Shown here piece after piece: positions 25,681-35,607 of a DNA stretch of 64,000 nucleotides. The first letter of the stretch is position 1. Each line of letters starts with the position of its first letter. The notes below the pieces were generated by a model. The model ran no database searches, had not been told where the DNA came from, and was given only the letters and a program-made list of their open reading frames with translations. Origin of the DNA: Geomonas anaerohicana (GTDB lineage Bacteria; Desulfobacterota; Desulfuromonadia; Geobacterales; Geobacteraceae); contig NZ_JAEMHL010000009.1 in NCBI RefSeq assembly GCF_016458305.1, positions 62,001 to 126,000 on the forward strand. The letters run 5' to 3'. A program made the translations under genes and the position numbers.

Positions 25681-26447
25681 CCCAGGTAAGGGGCCAGGAC
25701 CTGCAGCGAGCTCTCCAGGTGCGGCCTGCTGTGGGATTCGATGGTGTAGGCGGCGTCCGGCGCATACCGCTCCATCAGCTTGAAAAACAGCGCGAAGTCG
25801 ATGGCGCCTTCTCCCGGAGGCGCATGGTCGTCCTTGGTGCCGCTGTTGTCGTGGATGTGCACCTCCCTGATCCACGCCCCCAGCGCCTCGAACCACTCCT
25901 CCATCCCCACCCGTTTGAAAAGATTCCAGTGTCCCACGTCGAAACAGTGCCCGAAGGAAGGATCCTGCACCGCCTCGAAGAGCGCCTTCAGGGTCGACGG
26001 CTCCTCCTCGAAGATGTTTTCCACCGCGACCACCGTGCCGATCTCCTTGGTGCGCCGCAACACCTCCCGCCAGGCGGCGACGCTCAGCTCGAGCCACTGC
26101 CCCTGTGCCTCGCCGTAACGCCAGCGATCGAAACCGGGGTGGAACACCATGACCTCCGGGCGCAGGAGCGCGGCGGCGTCCAGCACCTGTCCGAAGCGGT
26201 GCATGGTCGCGTCGCGCAGCATCCGCTCCAGCGAGCCGGGGTTCAGGTCCATGAACGGCGCGTGGATGGTGCAGGAAAGGCCCTCCCCGGCCAGCGTCCG
26301 CGCGGTTTCTGCCAACTGAGCCGGCGTGGCGGCGTCGAGCGCGTCCGCGGAGAGGTAGATCTCGGGGTTCAGCTTGCGCTCCAGTATGAAGGGGAGATGC
26401 TCGCCGATTTGGCTGTAGGGGACGTGGACGAAAACGCTTTTACTCAT
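25677..26447 (-). CDS. Sugar phosphate isomerase/epimerase-like TIM barrel
   Basis: This 256-residue protein belongs to the xylose-isomerase-like TIM-barrel superfamily. Metal-ligand positions are visible: Glu in VAVENIFEEEP (about 150), Asp-His in CFDVGHWNLF (about 180), His in REVHIHDNSGTKDDH (about 206-216) and Glu in TIESHSRPHLE. The substrate cannot be told from sequence. Endonuclease IV is a distant relative, but the length and motifs fit the sugar isomerase branch better. It starts inside the end of the K+ channel gene (8-base overlap), suggesting co-transcription. Confidence 0.85.
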   Translation of the reverse strand: MSKSVFVHVPYSQIGEHLPFILERKLNPEIYLSADALDAATPAQLAETARTLAGEGLSCTIHAPFMDLNPGSLERMLRDATMHRFGQVLDAAALLRPEVMVFHPGFDRWRYGEAQGQWLELSVAAWREVLRRTKEIGTVVAVENIFEEEPSTLKALFEAVQDPSFGHCFDVGHWNLFKRVGMEEWFEALGAWIREVHIHDNSGTKDDHAPPGEGAIDFALFFKLMERYAPDAAYTIESHSRPHLESSLQVLAPYLG

Positions 26448-27492
26448 CTTTTTTCCTGTGTTTTTTGATCAGTTCCTCGGCGCAGCTGTCGCAGCGGACC
26501 AGTTGGTCCAGCTTCTGGATCGCCGCCGGTTCTCCCAGCACGATCAGCGTGTCGTGCGCCTCGATCTTGGTGTGCGATTCGGGGTTGAAGACCATCTTGC
26601 CGGTCTGCTTCTTGACGCCGACGATGATGACCCCGGTCTCCTTGCGGAAGCCGGAGCTGGCCAGCGTCTCGCCGATGAAGCCGGAATGCGGGGGGATCAG
26701 GATCTCCTCCATCTGCAGTTCCATGTGCTCCCGTCCGGTGGCGATCTCGATGAAATCGACCACGGTGGGGCGCAGGATCGCCTGGGCCATCCTGGAACCG
26801 CCGATCAGGTAGGGGGAAACGACCTTGTTGGCGCCGGCCCGCTTCAGCTTGATCTCGCTCCCCTCCTCGCCGGCGCGGGCCAGGATGAAGAGGTCGGGGT
26901 TGAGCCCCCGCGCCGTCAACGTGATGTAGACGTTCTCGGTGTCGGAGGTGACCACAGAGATCAGCCCCTTGGCCTTCTTGATACCCGCCCGCAGCAGCAC
27001 GTCGTCGATGGTGGCGTCGCCCGGCAGGAACAGGTAGCCGTGACCATCCTGCTCCATCTGGGCGATCATCTCGATGTCCTTCTCAACGACCACAAAGGGG
27101 AGCGGCTTGGCCGAAAACTCCTTGCAGATCAGCGAGCCGATGCGCCCGAAACCGCAGATGATGTAGTGCCCGTCCAGGGCGGCAATCGCCTTTTCCACCT
27201 TTTTCCTCCCGATGATGCGCTGAAACTGCCCCTCGAACATGATCTGGGCCAGGCTGCCGACGATGTAGCCGATGACGCCGACCCCGAAGAAGATCAGCAT
27301 CATGGTGAAGACCTTGCCGACGTGGCTCAGGTCGTGGACTTCGCGGAAACCGACCGTGCCCAGTGTGATCACCGTCATGTACAGGGCGTCGAGCAGGCTC
27401 CACCCTTCCAGCGTCATGTAACCGCAGGTACCGACGGTGAGCAGTAGCAGCAGCACACAGATTGAGATCTTGAAATGGCGTACCGGATCCAT
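26440..27492 (-). CDS. Two-TM potassium channel with RCK (TrkA-N/TrkA-C) domains
   Basis: This 350-residue protein has two membrane helices (about residues 8-26 and 60-85) around a pore loop with filter TLGTVGF at 43-49. A cytoplasmic RCK domain starts with GFGRIGS at 114-120, and a TrkA-C-type domain follows at about 245-325. The plan is that of MthK- or Kch-like channels gated by ligand binding to RCK. The filter has VGF in place of the usual GYG, a variant also seen in other prokaryotic channels. The tail carries a CDSC pair (334-337) that could bind metal or sense redox. It is divergent from the GntR regulator gene. Confidence 0.93.
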   Translation of the reverse strand: MDPVRHFKISICVLLLLLTVGTCGYMTLEGWSLLDALYMTVITLGTVGFREVHDLSHVGKVFTMMLIFFGVGVIGYIVGSLAQIMFEGQFQRIIGRKKVEKAIAALDGHYIICGFGRIGSLICKEFSAKPLPFVVVEKDIEMIAQMEQDGHGYLFLPGDATIDDVLLRAGIKKAKGLISVVTSDTENVYITLTARGLNPDLFILARAGEEGSEIKLKRAGANKVVSPYLIGGSRMAQAILRPTVVDFIEIATGREHMELQMEEILIPPHSGFIGETLASSGFRKETGVIIVGVKKQTGKMVFNPESHTKIEAHDTLIVLGEPAAIQKLDQLVRCDSCAEELIKKHRKKDE

Positions 27493-27585
27493 AGCTAAAC
27501 TCCCTCAGCGTCGCAACATACAGACGGCGCTGGGAGATTACAAGCTTTTTCATGTGCAACCCCACAATTTTGAAGAGGGAAGTTC

Positions 27586-27613
27586 TTGACAATCTTTGGA
27601 TACTGTATACAAT
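27586..27613 (+). promoter_or_regulatory. GntR gene promoter with overlapping operator-like palindrome
   Basis: TTGACA (27586-27591) and TACAAT (27608-27613) are 16 bases apart. The palindrome TGTATACA at 27604-27611 overlaps the -10. It matches the TNGTATACNA-type sites bound by many FCD-subfamily GntR repressors, so autoregulation is likely. The 145-base divergent gap also serves the K+ channel gene. Confidence 0.7.
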
Positions 27614-27637
27614 ACGGCGATCATTGAAGGGGGCCGC

Positions 27638-28330
27638 ATGAAGAAGAACGTTGAGAAGCACCTTACCCTTAGAGAACGGATACTTGAGACGATCCGCGAC
27701 GCCATCATGTCGGGCGCCCTCAAGCCGGGAGAAAAGGTAGCTGAGCCCGAACTCGCAGCCCGCTTCGGCATCAGCCGCACCCCGATCCGTGAAGCGTTCC
27801 GCCAGTTGGAATCCGAAGGGTACCTCTCCGTCATACCGCGCAAGGGAGCGCTGGTCGCCAGCTTCTCCGCCAAGGATGTCGAAGAGTTCTACGCCATCAA
27901 GAGCATCCTCGAAGGTTACGCCGCCCGCAAGGCGTGCAGTCTGCTCAGCACCCGGGAAATCAACAAGCTGGAAGCGATCAACGAGAAGCTGCGCGAGATC
28001 GCTGAAGAAGGGGACGTGCGCCACTTCTTCAAGGTGCACAACAGCTTCCACGACCTCTTCATCAAGGGGGCCGGAAACGAGAAGCTGCACGACATGATCG
28101 CCCAGTTGCTCAAGAAGTTCCAGCGCCTGCGCCTGGCGTCGCTGATGAAGCCGGGCCGGATGCAGCTCTCGGTGGAGGAGCACGAGAAGATCATCGAGGC
28201 TTTCCGCAAGCGCGATCCGGTCATGGCAGAGATGCTGGTACAGAAAAATGCCGAGTACGGCGGCAAGGTCCTCATCGAGGAAGACACCGCCGCTGAAGAA
28301 GCCTGGACCAGCAAAGGGCTCGATCTCTAA
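27638..28330 (+). CDS. GntR-family regulator, FCD subfamily
   Basis: This 230-residue regulator has a winged helix at about residues 10-75 (LRERILETIRDAIMSGALKPG; ELAARFGISRTPIREAFRQLESEGYL). A helical FCD domain follows at about 82-215. FCD domains usually bind a small carboxylate through a metal held by Asp and His residues; FKVHNSFHDLF carries likely ligands. ATG at 27638 with GAAGGGGG upstream is preferred. The in-frame ATG at 27596 lies within the promoter and is rejected. The effector is unknown. Confidence 0.92.
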   Translation: MKKNVEKHLTLRERILETIRDAIMSGALKPGEKVAEPELAARFGISRTPIREAFRQLESEGYLSVIPRKGALVASFSAKDVEEFYAIKSILEGYAARKACSLLSTREINKLEAINEKLREIAEEGDVRHFFKVHNSFHDLFIKGAGNEKLHDMIAQLLKKFQRLRLASLMKPGRMQLSVEEHEKIIEAFRKRDPVMAEMLVQKNAEYGGKVLIEEDTAAEEAWTSKGLDL

Positions 28331-28339
28331 AAATCAAGA

Positions 28340-28376
28340 AGGTCCCCGTTTGAACCACAGGCGCGGGGCCTGTCTT
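28340..28376 (+). terminator. Terminator of the GntR gene
   Basis: AGGTCCCCG pairs imperfectly with CGGGGCCT and is followed by TCTTTTCT, about ten bases after the stop codon. Confidence 0.65.
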
Positions 28377-28509
28377 TTCTAAGGCTTGCGGTGCCGGCGC
28401 ATCTGCCCGGCATTGCCACGCCGTCCCCTGTTTTCCGTCCACCCCCTTCCCTTTCTATTGCTCCTGCCAACCAGCGCTACCCGCTCACCCATGACTTATT
28501 CAAGCTCCA

Positions 28510-28845
28510 CCACCGGGAGGGGACTGGCTCCGCCAGGTGCCTGTCCCTTTAGTCGCTTAGTGAAGGTGGCTGTGCTGAAATGAGCGTTGATCTCGTTCCC
28601 AAGGTCCACCTTGGGAACGCAAAGCCTCTCCGAAGCTCCAACTTCCCTCGGATGCAAAGCTGGAGCTTTGCGCAATATGGGGTTCCCAAGCTGGAGCTTG
28701 GGAACCAGAAAAGGTCCACCGCAGCGCTGGGAGGGGCACTGGCTCCGCCAGGTGCCTGTCCCCTTGGGGTTGTAAGGTGGGGCTAAGCGGAATGGAGCGT
28801 TCCGCCAGCGGGACAGGCACCTGACGGAGCCTGTCCCTTCTGCCA
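28510..28845. repeat. Cluster of GGGACTGGCTCCGCCAGGTG-type repeats
   Basis: The 620-base gap before selA has no convincing gene. It holds three copies of a repeat with arms around CTGGCTCCGCCAGGTGCCTG, at about 28515-28551, 28737-28770 and, reversed, 28812-28840. Related copies lie at 39709-39815, 42674-42815, 48255-48285 and 58565-58670. A different repeat (28586-28708) is embedded between the first two. The family looks like REP elements mobilised by a RAYT transposase, none of which is in the window. Confidence 0.75.
28586..28708. repeat. 123-bp palindromic repeat, copy A
   Basis: The unit begins GTTGATCTCGTTCCCAAGG and ends with a GTTCCCAAGC/GCTTGGGAAC hairpin. It contains three nested inverted repeats, including GCAAAGCT/AGCTTTGC. 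A second copy of equal length at 50934-51056 differs at about seven positions. Confidence 0.9.
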
Positions 28846-28949
28846 CGCCCCCTCGCCCCATTCCCCCCTCAACCTGTGGTTTTTCTTTGCCTCATCGCTC
28901 ACTTTGCGCTAAATTAGCCCGTTGCCATTTCATTGGAGAGGGAGGCGCC

Positions 28950-30338
28950 GTGCAGCAGCTGAAAATGATCCCGAAAGTGGACCGGGTACTGGAATGGGAG
29001 GCGGTACGCGCACTGCTGGCAAGCCACCCGAGGGAACTGGTCCTCAAGGCGGTGCGGCTGGTACTGGACCGGCTCAGAAGCGGCGCCCGCGCCGGCGGGC
29101 TGAGCGACGCGGCCTTCGGCGAAGCCGCGGTGTGCGCCGAGGTAGCACGCGAACTGCGGCTGCTGATCCAGCCCAGCCTGAAACGGGTCATCAACGGCTC
29201 CGGCATCGTGATCCACACCAACCTCGGGCGCTCCATCCTCCCCGAGGCGGCACGCGAGGCGCTGAACACGATCGCCTTTTCCTATTCCAATCTCGAATTC
29301 AACCTCGACGAGGGGGTCCGCGGCAGCCGCTACAGCCACGTCGAGGAGTTACTGTGCGAGCTGACCGGCGCCGAGGCAGCCATCGTCGTCAACAACAACG
29401 CCGCCGCGGTGCTCCTTACCCTGAGCGCCATGGCGGCGGGGCGCGAGGCCGTGGTATCGCGCGGCGAACTGGTGGAAATCGGCGGCTCCTTCCGAATCCC
29501 CGAGGTGATGAAACTTTCCGGCGTGACGCTGAAGGAAGTCGGCACCACCAACCGGACCCATGCCAAGGATTACCTGGGCGCGGTCAATGAAAACACCGCT
29601 GTCTTCCTCAAGGTGCACTGCAGCAACTTCGCCGTGCTCGGTTTCACCAAGGAGGTGACCGCCGAGGAGATGGTCGAACTGGGCAAACAGGCGGGCGTGC
29701 CCGTGCTGGCCGACATGGGGAGCGGCAACCTGGTCGATCTCTCCAACCGGCTCCCCTGCCCCGAGCCCACCGTCCAGGACTTCGTCCGCGCCGGGGTCGA
29801 CGTGATCACCTTCAGCGGCGACAAGCTCCTGGGCGGCCCGCAGGCCGGCATCATCGTGGGCAAGAAGCCCTTCATCGAGGCGATGAAGAAGCACCAGCTG
29901 CTGCGCGCACTCAGGATGGACAAGCTCACGCTGGCCAGCCTGGAGGCGACGCTTGCTCTGTACCGCGACGAGATGGTGGCGCTCAAGGAAGTGCCCACCC
30001 TGCGCATGCTGACCGCCACCCTCCCCGAGCTCACCGCGCGGGCGAAGAAGATCGCCGGTCGTCTGCGGCGCCGCACCCCGGAAGCAGTCAGCTTCAAACT
30101 GAGCGAGGGATTCTCCCAGGCCGGTGGTGGCACGCTGCCTTTGTTGAACCTCCCCACCATGCTGATCGAGGTGGCGGTCGCGGGGCTCACCCCCAACGAC
30201 ATCGAGGCCAGGCTGCGCGGTATGGAGATCCCGGTGATCGGTCGCATCAACAAGAACGCCTTCCTGCTCGACCCGAGGACCCTGCAGGATGCCGATCTTG
30301 ACGACCTCGCCGCCGCCCTGAGCGCCCTCGCGGCCTAA
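28950..30338 (+). CDS. selA: L-seryl-tRNA(Sec) selenium transferase
   Basis: This 462-residue PLP enzyme converts Ser-tRNA(Sec) to Sec-tRNA(Sec) with selenophosphate. The length matches E. coli SelA (463). Signatures are VINGSGIVIHTNLGRSILPEAA, then VNNNAAAVLLTLSA and ITFSGDKLLGGPQAGII with the PLP lysine at about residue 292. GTG at 28950 is chosen because GGAGAGGGAGG lies at the right distance. The upstream in-frame ATG at 28887 lacks a site. It implies that the cell makes selenoproteins. selB, selD and the tRNA are not in the window. Confidence 0.96.
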   Translation: MQQLKMIPKVDRVLEWEAVRALLASHPRELVLKAVRLVLDRLRSGARAGGLSDAAFGEAAVCAEVARELRLLIQPSLKRVINGSGIVIHTNLGRSILPEAAREALNTIAFSYSNLEFNLDEGVRGSRYSHVEELLCELTGAEAAIVVNNNAAAVLLTLSAMAAGREAVVSRGELVEIGGSFRIPEVMKLSGVTLKEVGTTNRTHAKDYLGAVNENTAVFLKVHCSNFAVLGFTKEVTAEEMVELGKQAGVPVLADMGSGNLVDLSNRLPCPEPTVQDFVRAGVDVITFSGDKLLGGPQAGIIVGKKPFIEAMKKHQLLRALRMDKLTLASLEATLALYRDEMVALKEVPTLRMLTATLPELTARAKKIAGRLRRRTPEAVSFKLSEGFSQAGGGTLPLLNLPTMLIEVAVAGLTPNDIEARLRGMEIPVIGRINKNAFLLDPRTLQDADLDDLAAALSALAA

Positions 30339-30351
30339 GCCTCCTCCGTCC

Positions 30352-30392
30352 ACATCCCCTCTCCCTCTGGGAGAGGGTCAGGGTGAGGGCGT
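30352..30392. repeat. CCCTCTCCCTCTGGGAGAGGG repeat
   Basis: One palindromic unit with the GGTCAGGGTGAGGGCG tail common to this family lies just after selA. It may double as the selA terminator. The rest of the 190-base gap before ispD is AT-richer and may hold the ispD promoter. Confidence 0.65.
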
Positions 30393-30527
30393 GCCGTTGG
30401 TCCGAGATCGGGTAGACGCACCAGTGACACCGCCAACTTTGGTCATATTTAACTGGTTTTTTCACAGCCAAACTGTATAATTCGGCGATTTCCCCCTTGG
30501 GGGGCGCCCGCTCTTTTCGAGGTAACT

Positions 30528-31223
30528 TTGGCCAGAACATTCGCGCTCATCCCTGCCGCCGGCATGGGCAAGAGGATGGGGGCAGGCTCCAACAAGCAGT
30601 ACCTCATGCTGGACGGCATGCCGATCCTCGCCCGCACCGTGCAGACCTTCCAGGAAGCCGACTGCATCGACGCCATCTACCTCGTCTCGCCGGAACAGGA
30701 GATCCCGTTCTGCCGCAGCGAGGTGGTCGAGCGCTACGGTTTCACCAAGGTGCGCGCCATCGTGCCCGGCGGCAGCGAACGGCAGCACTCGGTGTACAAC
30801 GGGCTGCGCGCCATCGACGACATCCAGCCCGACGACGTGGTACTGATCCATGACGGCGTGCGCCCCTTCGTTTCCGTGCAGATGCTGGAGGATGCCGTTG
30901 CGGCTGCCCGCAAGGGTGGTGCCTGCGTCGTCGCCGTCCCCGTGAAGGACACGGTGAAGGTGGTGCGTGAAGGGGTGGTCACCGCCACGCCGCCTCGGGA
31001 AACGCTCTGGCTCGCCCAGACGCCGCAGGGCTTTCGCTACAGCCTGATCCGTGCCGCCCACGACCAGGCTGCCGCCGCAGGATTCCTGGGGACCGACGAC
31101 GCCTCACTGATGGAATGGCAGGGCCAACCGGTCCGGGTGGTGCAGGGCGACTACCGCAACATAAAGATCACGACGCCTGAGGACATGATCCTCGCTGAGG
31201 CGTTTTTGAAGGAGAAGAACTGA
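30528..31223 (+). CDS. ispD: 2-C-methyl-D-erythritol 4-phosphate cytidylyltransferase
   Basis: This 231-residue enzyme couples CTP to MEP in the non-mevalonate isoprenoid pathway. The N-terminal nucleotide loop is [33 protein letters not shown] and [10 protein letters not shown] are further family motifs. TTG at 30528 is taken as start: GAGG lies six bases upstream and the frame begins on the conserved segment. Its stop is one base before the ispF start region, so ispD-ispF form an operon of two pathway steps. Confidence 0.95.
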   Translation: MARTFALIPAAGMGKRMGAGSNKQYLMLDGMPILARTVQTFQEADCIDAIYLVSPEQEIPFCRSEVVERYGFTKVRAIVPGGSERQHSVYNGLRAIDDIQPDDVVLIHDGVRPFVSVQMLEDAVAAARKGGACVVAVPVKDTVKVVREGVVTATPPRETLWLAQTPQGFRYSLIRAAHDQAAAAGFLGTDDASLMEWQGQPVRVVQGDYRNIKITTPEDMILAEAFLKEKN

Positions 31224-31224
31224 C

Positions 31225-31704
31225 ATGATGCGCATCGGACACGGCTACGACGTACACCGACTTGTGGAGGGGCGCAAACTGATCCTGGGAGGGGTGGATG
31301 TCCCCTACGTCAAGGGGCTCCTCGGGCACTCCGACGCGGACGTGCTGCTGCACGCCATCTCCGACGCCATCCTGGGCGCCATCGGCGAAGGTGACATCGG
31401 CAAGCACTTCCCCGACACCGACCCGGCCTACAAGGGGGCCGACAGCCGTAAGCTCCTGCGCCACGTGATGGATCTCGCCGAGCGCAAGGGATACCGGATC
31501 GGCAACGTCGACGCCACCATCGTGGCCCAGCGTCCCAAGCTCGCCCCCTTCATCCAGCAGATGAGGCAGAACATCGCCGAGACACTGGGGACCGAGGAAG
31601 ACCGGGTCAACGTCAAGGCGACCACCACCGAAGAGCTCGGCTTCGCCGGCCGCGGCGAAGGTATCGCCGCCTATTCGGTGGCGCTGTTGGCAAAGAAGGA
31701 ATAA
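31225..31704 (+). CDS. ispF: 2-C-methyl-D-erythritol 2,4-cyclodiphosphate synthase
   Basis: This 159-residue trimeric Zn enzyme cyclises CDP-ME 2-phosphate. The family motifs are all present: [11 protein letters not shown] with metal-binding Asp and His, [37 protein letters not shown] and [24 protein letters not shown]. Two ATG codons in a row (31225, 31228) are both possible starts after GGAGAAG. It follows ispD directly. Confidence 0.96.
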   Translation: MMRIGHGYDVHRLVEGRKLILGGVDVPYVKGLLGHSDADVLLHAISDAILGAIGEGDIGKHFPDTDPAYKGADSRKLLRHVMDLAERKGYRIGNVDATIVAQRPKLAPFIQQMRQNIAETLGTEEDRVNVKATTTEELGFAGRGEGIAAYSVALLAKKE

Positions 31705-31724
31705 ACGGTATCACCCCTCTCTCA

Positions 31725-31812
31725 ACCTCTCCCTCCCCCGGAGGGGGAGGGCCGGGGAGGGGGAAGCCGGCAGACAAGCCTCCCTCCCGACCTCCCCCCT
31801 CCAGGGGGAGGA
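31725..31812. repeat. GC-rich palindromic repeats between ispF and glnS
   Basis: Two facing CCTCCCCC/GGGGGAGG units fill most of the gap. They probably lie within the transcribed region if ispDF and glnS are one operon. Confidence 0.65.
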
Positions 31813-31883
31813 GAATGTGCGGAGCACGAACAATAAAACTCTACGCACGCCGGCCCAGTGCCGGCGGCGGACAGGACATCTAT

Positions 31884-33572
<1,689 letters not shown>

Positions 33573-33639
33573 GGCAAATCCCCCTAAATCCCCCTTTGAC
33601 AAGGGGGACTCTTAAAACTTTATACAAAGAGGATCTGAC

Positions 33640-35082
<1,443 letters not shown>

Positions 35083-35122
35083 TGTAACAGGAAGGACCCG
35101 GGAAACCGGGAACTGCAGGAAT

Positions 35123-35153
35123 AAAAAAAGGCCGCTTAACGCGGCCGTTTTTT
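35123..35153 (+). terminator. Bidirectional terminator between cysS and the RHH gene
   Basis: GGCCGC pairs with GCGGCC around a 5-base loop, with seven A before and six T after. It serves cysS rightward and the small ribbon-helix-helix gene leftward. Confidence 0.9.
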
Positions 35154-35181
35154 ATGTTTCGGCGGGGTGATGCGAGGCGGC

Positions 35182-35361
35182 CTAGGCCGCCTTCTGGTTC
35201 ATCTCGGCGCTGCGTGCCTTCACGAGTTCCATCGCTTCCCTCATGATGTCGGAAACGCTTTTCTTGGTGGAGTCCATGATTGCTTCGAGGGTCTCACGCT
35301 CTGCGTCGCTGATCCTCATGGAAATGACATTGTACCTCGGGTTCTCTCTCATTCTGCCCAT
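35182..35361 (-). CDS. Small ribbon-helix-helix (CopG/Arc-type) DNA-binding protein
   Basis: I read this 59-residue ORF directly from the minus strand. It starts MGRMRENPRYNVISMRISD and continues with two helices (ERETLEAIMD and SVSDIMREAMELVKA) that match the ribbon-helix-helix fold: a beta strand at residues 11-17, then helix-turn-helix. Such dimers usually repress transcription. AAGGAG lies about ten bases before the ATG at 35361. A sigma-54-like promoter lies about 55-70 bases upstream of the start. The gene follows the hydrogenase-like sigma-54 activator on the same strand with a 246-base gap. No toxin gene is next to it, so an antitoxin role is unlikely. Confidence 0.8.
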   Translation of the reverse strand: MGRMRENPRYNVISMRISDAERETLEAIMDSTKKSVSDIMREAMELVKARSAEMNQKAA

Positions 35362-35413
35362 CTGCTTCTTCTCCTTGTACTGCTCAAGATTGGTGACACG
35401 ATGTCTACAATAT

Positions 35414-35429
35414 TGCTATATGCGTGCCA
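35414..35429 (-). promoter_or_regulatory. Candidate sigma-54 promoter of the RHH gene
   Basis: The minus strand reads TGGCAC, five bases, TAGCA. The GG and GC spacing is exact and only one base departs from TTGC. Predicted transcription begins near 35403, giving a leader of about 42 bases. Confidence 0.6.
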
Positions 35430-35524
35430 ACCTCAAAAAAGAGCAGCCCTGCCGCGTAACCCACTGTTTTCACGTATACCCTTAATTTTACGTTAGATAT
35501 TTATAATCCAATGGTGTATACAAA

Positions 35525-35544
35525 GTGCGCCACTTTTGGCACAC
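35525..35544. promoter_or_regulatory. 20-bp palindrome, candidate activator site upstream of the RHH gene
   Basis: GTGCGCCA, four bases, TGGCACAC: the half-sites match at seven of eight positions. It is centred about 130 bases upstream of the predicted sigma-54 start, where enhancer sites for bacterial activators usually lie. The same palindrome occurs at 37956-37975 before the activator gene. Confidence 0.6.
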
Positions 35545-35607
35545 GGTGCGTAATTGTGCCCATTTGTATCATTTTGGCCACGCCGGCGTGACCGTCCGTG
35601 TGGCAAA

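Noticed and set aside
28386..28583. Small frames in the gap before selA
   Set aside because: They run through repeat copies and lack ribosome binding sites.
35537..35552. TGGCAC inside the 20-bp palindrome as a sigma-54 -24 element
   Set aside because: No GC dinucleotide lies at the required distance on either strand. The motif is better explained as a half-site.
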